Assembly (NCBI GenBank): GCA_904374385.1
Contig: CAJFGA010000009.1
Coordinates: 1-44,689, forward strand
Length of the DNA stretch: 44,689 nt
From: an uncultured Clostridia bacterium
GTDB taxonomy: Bacteria > Bacillota > Clostridia > Christensenellales > Borkfalkiaceae
Direction: 5' to 3'
In this document: piece by piece, positions 31,284 to 39,619 of the stretch
Layout of the letters: each line of letters opens with the position of its first letter
Position numbering within the stretch: position 1 is the first letter of the stretch
Position numbers and translations under genes: made by a program
Notes under the pieces: generated by a model
What the model saw: only the letters and a program-made list of their open reading frames with translations
What the model was told of the DNA's origin: nothing
The model's database searches: none

Positions 31284-32273
31284 ATGAATTTATATGTGAA
31301 AAAACTATGCGTACTCAAACAGCTTGCCTCTGGTTTTGCCGCCGACGGGAAGCGCGTTTCCGCCCTGGCGACGTGCGAAACTTACGCAGGCAAACTGACG
31401 GCGAACCTTTCGCTCATCAACTTTGCCCCCCTTTCGGAGGGGCGGTACCGCGCCGCGCTCGTCGACGAACACGGCACCGCGGAACTGTTCGACATAGACG
31501 GGCCGAGCGGGTGCACCCTCAAACGTGCGAGCGAACTTAATATTGCGGAAGGATTTTCGTGCACGATCGCCTTTGTGGCGGGCAAGGTCAAGCCCGTCGC
31601 CTTCGGCAAATGCGGCGAAAAAGTGTACGACGTAAAAAAGATCTGCGCCCTGTTGGGCGCAGAGGAAGAGCCGAAAGAAAGGCCCGCTCCCGAGGAAGAA
31701 ACGGCGCCCGGCCTGCCGGAAAAGTACGACGACGAGATCGTGGCGAGCGACAACTATTATGACTTCCCCGATGCGGATGTGGAAAATTTGACCATAAAGA
31801 GGGAAATTGAGGATGAAAAACGGGAACCGCCCCGAAAAGAACGGGAAGAAAAAGACGGGCGCAGCGCTGGAACGGATGAAGATGCTCAAAGCCTATTCCG
31901 ACTCGCGGGCGCAGAAAATATCCGAACAGATGAGAGAGCTTGTTATTACGAAAAAGTAAAAAAAGAACTTTGCGCCCTGTTCGGCAAATATCCCGAAGAG
32001 GCGGCGCTGTGCCGCCTGATCCCCCAATCGAATTGGGTGCGCGTATCCTTCGGGAAGGGGAAATATTACGTCGTGGGATTGATCCGCGAAGAAACGCAGC
32101 CGAAATACATCTGCTACGGCGTGCCGACCGACAGGCGGGGCGACCCGCCCGAAGCGCTGAAGGGCTGGTGCTCCTTTCTGCCCTCGTCCTTGTTCGACTT
32201 GGACGGCAAGGGCTATTGGATGATGTATCAAGACGCCGAAACGGGCGGGTGCGTGAAGATCCAGCAAAAATAA
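31284..32273 (+). CDS. uncharacterised two-domain conserved protein
   Basis: A 329-residue cytosolic protein of unknown family. Residues 1-120 form a beta-rich domain (ETYAGKLTANLSLINFAPLS and ELFDIDGPSGCTLKRA). Residues 130-215 are acidic and probably disordered. Residues about 225-329 form a second domain with SNWVRVSFGKGKYYVVGLIR, then PKYICYGVPT and KGYWMMYQDAETG; I recall this second pattern from other clostridial hypothetical proteins. The ATG at 31284 has GGAGG 8 bases upstream. A terminator follows at 32306. It stands alone, divergent from pckG. Confidence 0.82.
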   Translation: MNLYVKKLCVLKQLASGFAADGKRVSALATCETYAGKLTANLSLINFAPLSEGRYRAALVDEHGTAELFDIDGPSGCTLKRASELNIAEGFSCTIAFVAGKVKPVAFGKCGEKVYDVKKICALLGAEEEPKERPAPEEETAPGLPEKYDDEIVASDNYYDFPDADVENLTIKREIEDEKREPPRKEREEKDGRSAGTDEDAQSLFRLAGAENIRTDERACYYEKVKKELCALFGKYPEEAALCRLIPQSNWVRVSFGKGKYYVVGLIREETQPKYICYGVPTDRRGDPPEALKGWCSFLPSSLFDLDGKGYWMMYQDAETGGCVKIQQK

Positions 32274-32305
32274 CGCGCGCTTTTCTGTTTATCAAACGCG
32301 CCGAT

Positions 32306-32332
32306 GCGGCTTCCCCTGCAAGGAGAAGCCGC
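32306..32332 (+). terminator. terminator of the two-domain protein gene
   Basis: GCGGCTTC (32306-32313) pairs with GAAGCCGC (32325-32332), with inner pairing around a short loop, followed by TTTCGTTTTTT. Confidence 0.8.
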
Positions 32333-32417
32333 TTTCGTTTTTTCGATTGGATCCCTCGCAAATATTTCCGCATCCATGGCGAAAACCGCATTTTTTCTGC
32401 CTCTTCTTGCGGAAATT

Positions 32418-33239
32418 TTATATTTGGCAATGCGGGCAGAATACCGAACTTCTGCCGCCGAGGACAATGCGATGCAACCCCTTTCCGCACACGGGGCAGG
32501 GTTCGCCCGCTTTTCCGTATACCTGCAAATACGGCGTATTGCGGTAATCTTTCCCCTTGCTCAACGCATATTCCTCAAAGCTGATTGCATTCTTTTCAAT
32601 GAAAAAGTTTAATCTTTCGGGGATAGCCGCCGCAAGGCGTTCAAAGTCGCTGTCCGTAAGGGCGCTGCACGCCCTGTCGGGGCGGATCCCCGCGGCAAAG
32701 AGTATCTCGTCCGAATAGATATTGCCGATTCCCGCCACAATGCTCTGGTCGAGTAGCATAGATTTTACGGGCTTTTTGCTGTTTTTGCATTTCCCGCGCA
32801 GATACGCCGCATTTAATGCACTGTCAAACGGCTCCATTCCCAACTCTTTTACGCCGCTGACGTCCTCTTCGCCGCTCTTTGCAAACCATATTTTGCCGAG
32901 GCGGCGCACGTCCTCGTAGCGAAGTTCGTTTCCGTCGTTGAGGGTAAATATAACGTGCGTATGTTTTTCGGAGGGCATCGTCTGCGGTTCTATGGTAAGG
33001 CAGCCCGTCATGCGTAGATGAACGGTAAGGCTGTCGCCGCTTTCAAACAGCAGCCGTAAAAATTTCCCCCGCCGCGTAAAGGCGGCAATGCCCTGCCCCG
33101 TCACGCCGGCGATAAACTGTTCGGGCGAAGGGGAGGCTATGACCTGCGCATTATGTATTTGTACTCCCGTAATTTTCTTTTTGAGTAAGTGCGGTTCGAG
33201 CACCCGCCGCACCGTTTCCACTTCGGGCAGTTCGGGCAT
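32418..33239 (-). CDS. mutM: formamidopyrimidine-DNA glycosylase
   Basis: A 273-residue Fpg that excises 8-oxoguanine and nicks the backbone. The N-terminus MPELPEVETVRR supplies the catalytic Pro and Glu. HLRMTG and the helix-two-turn-helix region SIVAGIGNIYSDEILFAAGI are present. The C-terminal zinc finger has Cys pairs in CPVCGKG and CPHC with the VLGGRSSVFCP turn. The ATG at 33239 has AGAGGTG. It starts 4 bases after the radical SAM gene and closes a four-gene operon headed by marR. Confidence 0.97.
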   Translation of the reverse strand: MPELPEVETVRRVLEPHLLKKKITGVQIHNAQVIASPSPEQFIAGVTGQGIAAFTRRGKFLRLLFESGDSLTVHLRMTGCLTIEPQTMPSEKHTHVIFTLNDGNELRYEDVRRLGKIWFAKSGEEDVSGVKELGMEPFDSALNAAYLRGKCKNSKKPVKSMLLDQSIVAGIGNIYSDEILFAAGIRPDRACSALTDSDFERLAAAIPERLNFFIEKNAISFEEYALSKGKDYRNTPYLQVYGKAGEPCPVCGKGLHRIVLGGRSSVFCPHCQI

Positions 33240-33243
33240 ACAT

Positions 33244-34119
33244 TCACCTCTTTTGGGCAGATTTTTTGATTTGGCTGTGGTAAAAATAGTTGACGATTAC
33301 GGGCGGGGCATCGAACGGGCGGCGCATGGAGTCGTCGTTGGTCACATAGTCCAGCCCGATTTGTTTTGCATACGCGCGCATCTCCCCGTCCAGCCATTGC
33401 CAATAGCCGTTGTCGCCGCGCGTATAGATATCGCGGTAGAGCGGCAAAAGGCGCGGATATTTTCGGGCGATATATTCCATGATCTGCGGTTTGAAGGTGC
33501 CGCGCAGATTCAGATTTTCCAGCCAGATAAGGTTGCAATTATCTTTCGCCCGCTCAATTATCGCCTTCACGTCGGTGATTTCGGGGAAGATGGGCGAGAT
33601 GAAACAGGTGGTGCGCACGCCAGCGCCGTGAAAGGTTTTCATTGCGGCAAGCCTGCGCTCGATCGATACGGCATTGTCCATATCTTCGCGGAAATCCTCG
33701 TCCAACGTATTTATAGACCACGAAACGCGGGCGTTCGGGAAACTCTTTATCAAATCGAGGTCGCGCAAAATTAAATCTGATTTGGTGGCGATGGACAGCT
33801 TTGCCCCGCTGCCTTGCAGCTGTTCCAAAACGGCGCGGGTGCGCTTATACTTTTCCTCGCACGGCTGATAGGGGTCTGTTACCGAGCCTATGAATATCTC
33901 CTTGCCCGCGTACTTTTCGTGGCAGGCAATGGGCTTCCAATACTTCACGTCGATAAACTCGCCCCACTTTTCCTCGTGCCCTGTAAACCTTTTCATAAAG
34001 CAGGCGTAGCAGTATCTGCAACCGTGTTCGCAGCCGACATACGGGTTTAAGGAGTAATCGCACACGGGCAGGTTTGACTTTGTGATTATGTCTTTTACCT
34101 GTATTTCTCTTATAATCAT
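33244..34119 (-). CDS. SPL-like radical SAM protein
   Basis: A 291-residue radical SAM enzyme. The cluster motif is Cys30-x3-Cys34-x2-Cys37 (CEHGCRYC), preceded by DYSLNPYVG. IFIGSVTDPYQPCE, KLSIATKSDLILRDLDL and RVSWSINTLDEDF are typical of the group related to spore photoproduct lyase and Rv2578c. It does not carry enough of SplB to be called the lyase itself. I chose the ATG at 34119: it overlaps the nitroreductase stop as ATGA and has GGAAG 6 bases upstream, so translation is coupled. The operon partners nitroreductase and mutM suggest a stress or DNA-damage role. Confidence 0.88.
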   Translation of the reverse strand: MIIREIQVKDIITKSNLPVCDYSLNPYVGCEHGCRYCYACFMKRFTGHEEKWGEFIDVKYWKPIACHEKYAGKEIFIGSVTDPYQPCEEKYKRTRAVLEQLQGSGAKLSIATKSDLILRDLDLIKSFPNARVSWSINTLDEDFREDMDNAVSIERRLAAMKTFHGAGVRTTCFISPIFPEITDVKAIIERAKDNCNLIWLENLNLRGTFKPQIMEYIARKYPRLLPLYRDIYTRGDNGYWQWLDGEMRAYAKQIGLDYVTNDDSMRRPFDAPPVIVNYFYHSQIKKSAQKR

Positions 34120-34742
34120 TTCCATCTTCCGAAGCGTATCTGTTTGTCGAGGTCGGGATGATATTGCTCCAACTGCGGCTCTTCGGGGTCGGCGTAGCCT
34201 ATGCCGATAAACACGGGTATCATATAGGTGGGCGGCACTTTGAGTTTTGCCTTGACAATGTCGTGCTCCTGATTGAGCGGTATCCGCATCGAGCACGCCA
34301 GCCCTTCGGCGGTCGCTGCCAAAAAAATATTCTCTATTACGCACCAGATGGTGGCGAAGGGGTTGAGTTTGGAAACATATTCGCCGTTCAACTCCTTTGA
34401 TTTGAACAGAGGAATAATCACATACGGCGCGTCTTTGAGCATGGTAAATTGCCTTGGCATGGCGTAGCCGTACATCTTCTGCCCCAGCGTTATGGGGTAA
34501 GGTCTCGGCATATTCAGGTATCTGTCGGCGTCGAATTTGTCAGCAATTTTTTTCGCTTCGGCAAAGGCGTAATCCTTTTCCTCGTCCGTCCGCAGAATTA
34601 TGTACTGCCAGTTGCGGTTGTGATCCCACGTCGGCGCCTTGTTGCCCGCCTCTAAAATTCTTTTAATGGCTTCAAAGTCGACATCTTTTTGCAAAAACTG
34701 CCTTGTCGTTCTTCTCTTGTGTATCGCCTCGTAAAATTCCAT
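34116..34742 (-). CDS. nitroreductase-family flavoprotein
   Basis: A 208-residue nitroreductase (FMN-dependent, NAD(P)H-using). The N-terminal HKRRTTRQFLQKDV binds FMN phosphate in relatives; AGNKAPTWDHNRNWQY and the C-terminal PVFIGIGYADPEE complete the fold. Substrates can be nitroaromatics, quinones or enones; the real one is unknown. GGAAG lies 9 bases before the ATG. It sits 18 bases after marR and overlaps the radical SAM gene by four bases. MarR-nitroreductase pairs are usually substrate-inducible. Confidence 0.9.
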   Translation of the reverse strand: MEFYEAIHKRRTTRQFLQKDVDFEAIKRILEAGNKAPTWDHNRNWQYIILRTDEEKDYAFAEAKKIADKFDADRYLNMPRPYPITLGQKMYGYAMPRQFTMLKDAPYVIIPLFKSKELNGEYVSKLNPFATIWCVIENIFLAATAEGLACSMRIPLNQEHDIVKAKLKVPPTYMIPVFIGIGYADPEEPQLEQYHPDLDKQIRFGRWK

Positions 34743-34760
34743 ATTTTTGTCTTCCGTTAT

Positions 34761-35222
34761 TTAACTATTTCCCTCAATCGAGGAGAATTGCTTTTCCATG
34801 TTCTCCGTCAATCTCATCGTAAGGTCGACAAGCTCGGTCAGATTTTCCAGCCCGAGTTCTGCCATTGCAAGGTTTTCCGCATCGGCGGCGGGAGGGATGA
34901 CTTTGCCCGCATACTCCCTGCCGGCCTCGGTAAATCGTATGTGCTTGTTGCGCCTGTCCTCCATAACTTCTTCGTAAACAACGTAGCCTTTTTTCCAGAA
35001 TCGGGTTATGATTGCCGCAATCGTCTGCTTGTTGGAAGAGAGCCTTTCGCAGATCTCCGTCTGCGTGCAGCCGTCCGGCGAAAACCAAAGAATATCGAGC
35101 ACAAACAGTTCGTTTGTAGTCAAATCGTGCCGCTTTGCGCATTTACTGTATACGGCGTGCTGTCTGTCGCGCAATCTGCAATAGGCATTCACAAGATCAT
35201 TTATCTCCTTACTTACTTTCAT
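34761..35222 (-). CDS. MarR-family transcriptional regulator
   Basis: A 153-residue winged-helix regulator. LTTNELFVLDILWFSPDG leads into the helix-turn-helix TQTEICERLSSNKQTIAAII, followed by the wing EEVMEDRRNKHIRFTEAG. Terminal helices form the dimer. I chose the ATG at 35222 with GGAGGG upstream; the longer frame starts inside the promoter. Cys28 in VYSKCAKRHDL could serve as a thiol sensor, which is speculation. It heads marR-nitroreductase-radical SAM-mutM, and an imperfect palindrome covers its -10 box. Confidence 0.92.
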   Translation of the reverse strand: MKVSKEINDLVNAYCRLRDRQHAVYSKCAKRHDLTTNELFVLDILWFSPDGCTQTEICERLSSNKQTIAAIITRFWKKGYVVYEEVMEDRRNKHIRFTEAGREYAGKVIPPAADAENLAMAELGLENLTELVDLTMRLTENMEKQFSSIEGNS

Positions 35223-35265
35223 TTTCGCCCTCCGCAATTGGTATTTTTTCATAAAGTCTAATATC

Positions 35266-35281
35266 ATACTAATTATAGCAT
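35266..35281. promoter_or_regulatory. candidate MarR operator over the -10 box
   Basis: ATACTAATTATAGCAT is an inverted repeat with 6-base arms (one mismatch) and a 4-base centre. It covers the -10 hexamer of the marR operon, as expected for autorepression. Confidence 0.5.
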
Positions 35282-35300
35282 AGTGATTTTTGTTTTTCAA
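35272..35300 (-). promoter_or_regulatory. promoter of the marR operon
   Basis: On the minus strand TTGAAA (35300-35295), a 17-base spacer, and TATAAT (35277-35272). Confidence 0.75.
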
Positions 35301-35367
35301 CTGATTTAAGGGGTAAAATAATTTAAATAAACATAAAACACCGTATAATAAAGTCCATCAAAAAAGC

Positions 35368-35400
35368 AAAAGAACTCCGAGAAATATCTCCGAGTTCTTT
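35368..35400 (-). terminator. terminator of the antiporter operon
   Basis: AAAGAACTC (35369-35377) pairs with GAGTTCTTT (35392-35400), with three more pairs past a mismatch. On the minus strand TTTTGCTTTTTT follows. Confidence 0.7.
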
Positions 35401-35488
35401 GCCTTATTTGAAAGCGCGCTTTCAAATTTAATTTTTTCCTATGGAAACGGCGCTTTGGATCCTCCTTTTTTCGGCTATCCGTGCACTG

Positions 35489-37231
35489 TTACGCTTTTTC
35501 GGGAAGGGATTCCGGCTCTTCCTTTTCCTTCAGCTTGATCATGGCGAGCACGTCGCCCTCCAAAATCTGTGCGGCACCGTTGGGTACGACCGTCTCTTTT
35601 TTGCGTTTGATCATCACGATCAGCGTACCGCGCGGCAACGACAGCTCGCGCACCGTTTTGCCCGCCCAAGGGTGTTCTTTGCCGATGTACTCTTCGTACA
35701 TGCCGAATTCGTCCCGGTTTTCAAATTCGGGCGCGGCAGTCACGATGACGTCGCCGTCTAATATGACCGTATCCCCGCCGGGGACGATGGTATCCTCTCC
35801 GCGGATGATGAGTACCGCCAAAAATTCGCGGGGCATGACCACTTCGCGGAGTTTTTTTCCGTACCAGGGATGATTCGCCCCAACGCGCACCTTGACGAAA
35901 CATACGTCGCTCTCTTCCTGATAGTCGGTAAAGGTGCGCAAGACGTTGTCGTTATCGCCGAGCATGTGCAGTTTTTTAGACATGAGCGGCAGTAGCGACC
36001 CCTGCAGGGCGATGGACACGATGACGATGACGAATACGATGCTGAAAAGATCGTACGGGAGCTCGTCGCCCGGCTCGGCGACGCCCAAAGAAGACATCGC
36101 GTAGACGGCGAACACGATGGACGCGACGCCGCGCAGCCCCGCCCAGCTGATCACGCCGATTTGGTTGGGCTTGGCACGGAAGGGCGCCAACAGCGCGGTG
36201 ACCGCTACGGGACGGGCAATGACCGTCATGAATAAGAAGATCAAGAGGGCGGGCACGAGCACGTCGATTTTTACAAGATCCTCCGGCGTCGCCAAGAGGC
36301 CGAGCAAAAAGAAGATCATCATCTGCGCGACGCTCGTGAGCGCGTCAAAAAAGCGCACGCAGTCCCGCTTTTGCGGAATGCGGGCATTGCCGATCATGAT
36401 GCCGCAGATATATACGGCGAGGTACCCGTTGCCGGCGAGGATGGAAACATCTGTCACCTCGCCCAACATCGTCGGGAGCGCATAGGTGATGAGGGCGATC
36501 GCCAAAATGAAGATGGTGCCCCCCTGCCCCATATTGAACGAAAACTTTTTGAGGATAAAGATGGACAAAAAGCCGAACGCCGCACCAAACAGCGCGCCGA
36601 AACCGACCTGCGAAAAGAGCATGCCGATAATTTCGCCCGCGCCCATCTGCGAGGCGCCCGCAATGCCGTTTTGCGCCGCGATGACGGCGGTAAACACGAC
36701 GGTGAGCATGTAAGACATGGGATCGTTGGAGCCCGATTCCATTTCCAGCAAGGAGGAGGTGCCGTACTTTAGATTCAGCCGGCGCGAGCGCAGGATGTTA
36801 AAGACGGACGCCGCATCGGTAGACGAGATGACCGAGCCGATGAGCATGCTTTCCGCCCAGCCGAGAGAGGGAAAGAAGGGCAAAAGGTCGGTCAAAAAAT
36901 AGACAAATACGCCGACGATGCCCGCCGTGAGCGCCGTGCCCGCAAACGAGAGGAGCAGCGCCCTGCCGGCGACGGGGCGCGCCTCTTTAAAGTTGGTGCC
37001 GAAACCGCCGTAAAAGATAACGAAGACAAGGCAGACCGAACAGACGACGTTGCCGAGGTTATAATCGGTAAAATTGCCGAGCCCTGCGATGCGAAACAGC
37101 ACTCCGAAGATCATGCCGAGCCCGATAAAGAGCAGCAAAGACGGCACTTTGAGTTTATCCGTAATGCGGTTGATAAAGATGCACAGGGCGATGACCAAAC
37201 CTACGAGCATCAAGAGGTAGACATATTCCAT
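35489..37231 (-). CDS. NhaP2/CvrA-type cation/proton antiporter
   Basis: A 580-residue CPA1 antiporter. About twelve membrane helices span residues 5-400. The ion-site stretch SVISSTDAASVFNILRSR and LLEMESGSNDPMSYMLTV supply the conserved Asp residues, with WAGLRGVASIVFAVYAM in a later helix. Residues about 425-570 hold two TrkA-C (RCK-C) domains (NHPWYGKKLREVVMP and EHPWAGKTVRELSLP), which bind nucleotides or other ligands in relatives. This layout matches potassium/proton antiporters of the NhaP2 kind; Na+ versus K+ is not decided. A GGAGG site precedes the ATG. It follows the lipid kinase gene by 25 bases. Confidence 0.92.
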   Translation of the reverse strand: MEYVYLLMLVGLVIALCIFINRITDKLKVPSLLLFIGLGMIFGVLFRIAGLGNFTDYNLGNVVCSVCLVFVIFYGGFGTNFKEARPVAGRALLLSFAGTALTAGIVGVFVYFLTDLLPFFPSLGWAESMLIGSVISSTDAASVFNILRSRRLNLKYGTSSLLEMESGSNDPMSYMLTVVFTAVIAAQNGIAGASQMGAGEIIGMLFSQVGFGALFGAAFGFLSIFILKKFSFNMGQGGTIFILAIALITYALPTMLGEVTDVSILAGNGYLAVYICGIMIGNARIPQKRDCVRFFDALTSVAQMMIFFLLGLLATPEDLVKIDVLVPALLIFLFMTVIARPVAVTALLAPFRAKPNQIGVISWAGLRGVASIVFAVYAMSSLGVAEPGDELPYDLFSIVFVIVIVSIALQGSLLPLMSKKLHMLGDNDNVLRTFTDYQEESDVCFVKVRVGANHPWYGKKLREVVMPREFLAVLIIRGEDTIVPGGDTVILDGDVIVTAAPEFENRDEFGMYEEYIGKEHPWAGKTVRELSLPRGTLIVMIKRKKETVVPNGAAQILEGDVLAMIKLKEKEEPESLPEKA

Positions 37232-37256
37232 TTTGCCTCCTTTGCGCGGCAGCGCG

Positions 37257-38126
37257 TCATTTACGATACATTTTCAACTTGCCTTTGACCACTTCCACGC
37301 GGAAGGGAATATCGTCGTACAGCTCGCCGTCTACCTGTACGGTGAGCTTTTTTTCGGGAAAAACTTCCACCTTCTCACAGCGGACGAAGCGGGTAAAGTC
37401 TTCCTGCAAGATTTTTCCCTTCATCAATTTGATAAAGGCGGCGGGGATATGCGTCTTTTTCACGTCGTTGCACACGACGAAATCTAACAGCCCGTCGTCG
37501 AGAACCGCTTCGGGACACATGCGAATGCCGCCGCCGATCCTGCTGCCGTTGCCGATACACGCAATGAGGGCGCTGTATTCCTTTTCCTGCCCGTTACAGA
37601 CAGTGCGCATCCGATAATTTTTATATTTTATGAGGGACACGATCAGGCTGATGATGTACTGAAACTTCCCCCGCAGGATCTTAGAGGCGCGGCAGCGCTT
37701 TAAAATCTCCACGTCGATGCCGGTGCCGATGACATTGATGCCGCGCACCCCCTCCATCTGCATGAAGTCGGTGGGCTTAGGCGGATTGTGCAGGATGAGG
37801 TCGACCGCCCCGTCGGGATCGGCAGGGATGCCCGCCGCGGCGGCAAAGTCGTTGCCCGTTCCCGCGGGGATCAGCCCCAGGTTGCAGTTTTCAAAATCGG
37901 CAAAGCCGTTGAGCGCTTCGTGCAGGGTGCCGTCTCCGCCGACGACGATGAGATCGCACGGGCCTTCGCCCGTCAGTTCATGGGCGAGAAAAGCGGCCTG
38001 CCCGGGCTTTTCCGTTTCAAAAACGCGGTAGTCTTTGCCGCTTTCTTTGAATTTGCGGATGACCCGTTCAATAAATTTGCGCCGCTTGCCGCCCCCCGAA
38101 AGCGGATTGACAATCAGATCGTACAT
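37257..38126 (-). CDS. diacylglycerol/lipid kinase family protein
   Basis: A 289-residue DAGK_cat-family kinase (YegS/BmrU/DgkB-like). IVNPLSGGGKRRKF opens the domain; DLIVVGGDGTLHEALNGF is the GGDGT nucleotide motif; LGLIPAGTGNDFAAAAGIP follows. The C-terminal beta-sandwich ends with KLTVQVDGELYDDIPFRVEV. Likely substrates are diacylglycerol or another membrane lipid, for phospholipid and teichoic-acid turnover. The ATG at 38126 lies 6 bases after AAGGGG; the adjacent ATG at 38129 is too close. It is followed closely by the antiporter gene. Confidence 0.92.
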   Translation of the reverse strand: MYDLIVNPLSGGGKRRKFIERVIRKFKESGKDYRVFETEKPGQAAFLAHELTGEGPCDLIVVGGDGTLHEALNGFADFENCNLGLIPAGTGNDFAAAAGIPADPDGAVDLILHNPPKPTDFMQMEGVRGINVIGTGIDVEILKRCRASKILRGKFQYIISLIVSLIKYKNYRMRTVCNGQEKEYSALIACIGNGSRIGGGIRMCPEAVLDDGLLDFVVCNDVKKTHIPAAFIKLMKGKILQEDFTRFVRCEKVEVFPEKKLTVQVDGELYDDIPFRVEVVKGKLKMYRK

Positions 38127-38180
38127 CATGAGCCCCTTTGCGTACAAATGCACACCGTAAAAAAACAAAAATTCTCTTCT

Positions 38181-38209
38181 ATTATATAATAAATCGCGGA
38201 AGATTGCAA
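38181..38209 (-). promoter_or_regulatory. promoter of the lipid kinase-antiporter operon
   Basis: On the minus strand TTGCAA (38209-38204), a 17-base spacer, and TATAAT (38186-38181). The -35 is shared with the divergent cca promoter. Confidence 0.75.
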
Positions 38210-38232
38210 TTTTTTTCGGAAATTGATATAAT
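38204..38232 (+). promoter_or_regulatory. promoter of cca-rmuC sharing the -35
   Basis: TTGCAA (38204-38209) is self-complementary and serves this strand too. A 17-base spacer leads to TATAAT (38227-38232). Confidence 0.75.
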
Positions 38233-38275
38233 GATGGAGCGAAAAATTTTTTGATCTGTACGATAAGGAGCGCTT

Positions 38276-39619
38276 ATGCTTTTGCAAATACCCGAAAAGC
38301 TGCGCCGTTTGGCGGAAAAGGCGGATTTTCCGCTGTATGTGGCGGGCGGCGCGGTGCGCGACGCACTGTGCGGTTTTGCCTATGACGATTTTGATCTCGC
38401 CGCGCCCGCCCCCGCAGAAGCGGTCGCCGCCCTTGCCGGCGCCTGCGGCATGCAAGTAAACGGCGCCTATAAGAATACGGGTACCGTCAATTTGACGGAT
38501 GGGGAATATAAATATGAATTTACTTCTTTCCGCACGGACGTATACCGCGGCGGCGAACACGCCCCCTCGCAGGTAACCTTTACGGACGATATCCTCGCCG
38601 ACGCAAAGCGGCGGGACTTCAAGTGCAATGCACTGTATTATGACATCCGCAAAGAAGAGATCGTGGATCCCCTCGGCGGCCGGGAAGACATTGAAAACAA
38701 GACCGTAAACACCACGCGGGACGCGGACGAGGTGTTTGCCGAAGACGGGCTGCGGCTGATGCGCCTTGCCCGCCAATGCGCAGAAAACGGCTTTACGCCC
38801 TCGCTCGAATGCGTATTCGGAGCGAAATTCAACGCCGCACGCATCCAAAAAATCGCACCGGAACGGATTTTTACCGAACTGCGCCTTTTGCTGCATGCGG
38901 ATCAAAAGCACGGCATCCGGTACGGCCATTACGACGGGCTGGAACTTTTGAAGGGCACCGACGTGCTCGGCTACATCCTGCCCGAACTTGCGGCCGGAGA
39001 CGGCATGGCGCAGCGCAAAGACTTTCACGCCCATGACGTATTGGAACATTCTCTGCGGGCGGCAAAATACGCGGATGCCCGGGTGCGGCTTTCCGCCCTG
39101 CTGCACGACGTGGGAAAGCCCTACTGTTTTTTACAGACGGGGCAATACCACGGGCACGACGCAGAGGGGATGCGCATCGGCAGGGAGATCCTCGAACGGC
39201 TGAAAGCGCCAAAAAAGATGACGGAAACCGTCGTGCGGCTGATCGGCGCACACATGTATGATTTGGACGGCAGGGCAAAAGAGAACAAGATCCGCGCCTT
39301 TATCGTAAAAAATTACGACATCTATGACCTTTTGCTGCTCGTAAAGCAGGCGGATTTTTCGGCCTGCAAGGACGATCTGCGCCCCTGCCCCACCATCGAA
39401 AAATGGGAAACGATCCGCAAGACTATGCAAAGAGAGGGGGCGCCCTTTTGCCTGAAAGACCTAAAAATCGGCGGGAATGACTTGAAAGGGCTGTTCCCGC
39501 CCGAAAAGATCGGGCAAGCGCTCGACGCCCTGCTGTGGACGTGCGTGTACGACGGCGCGCGCAACGACAGGACAAAACTTTTACTGGCGGCGGAGAAACT
39601 CGCCGCAAAGGAGAACTGA
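38276..39619 (+). CDS. cca: CCA tRNA nucleotidyltransferase with HD domain
   Basis: A 447-residue class II nucleotidyltransferase that builds or repairs the tRNA 3' CCA end. LYVAGGAVRDALCG and DDFDLAAP hold the catalytic GG...D-x-D pattern. RRDFKCNALYYD and DGLRLMRLARQ follow, with the EDGLR motif. The HD domain starts near residue 245 (HDVLEHSLRAAKY) with LSALLHDVGKPY. Some relatives are poly(A) polymerases; the call rests on the overall match to CCA enzymes. AAGGAG precedes the ATG at 38276. rmuC begins at the base after its stop. Confidence 0.92.
   Translation: MLLQIPEKLRRLAEKADFPLYVAGGAVRDALCGFAYDDFDLAAPAPAEAVAALAGACGMQVNGAYKNTGTVNLTDGEYKYEFTSFRTDVYRGGEHAPSQVTFTDDILADAKRRDFKCNALYYDIRKEEIVDPLGGREDIENKTVNTTRDADEVFAEDGLRLMRLARQCAENGFTPSLECVFGAKFNAARIQKIAPERIFTELRLLLHADQKHGIRYGHYDGLELLKGTDVLGYILPELAAGDGMAQRKDFHAHDVLEHSLRAAKYADARVRLSALLHDVGKPYCFLQTGQYHGHDAEGMRIGREILERLKAPKKMTETVVRLIGAHMYDLDGRAKENKIRAFIVKNYDIYDLLLLVKQADFSACKDDLRPCPTIEKWETIRKTMQREGAPFCLKDLKIGGNDLKGLFPPEKIGQALDALLWTCVYDGARNDRTKLLLAAEKLAAKEN

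Noticed and set aside
33244-34119. Calling the radical SAM protein spore photoproduct lyase (SplB)
   Set aside because: It has the SPL-like cluster motif but is closer to the Rv2578c-like group, and I see no clear SplB-specific catalytic Cys pattern.
35345-35355. TATAAT on the plus strand after marR
   Set aside because: No acceptable -35 lies 16-18 bases upstream, and no plus-strand gene follows.
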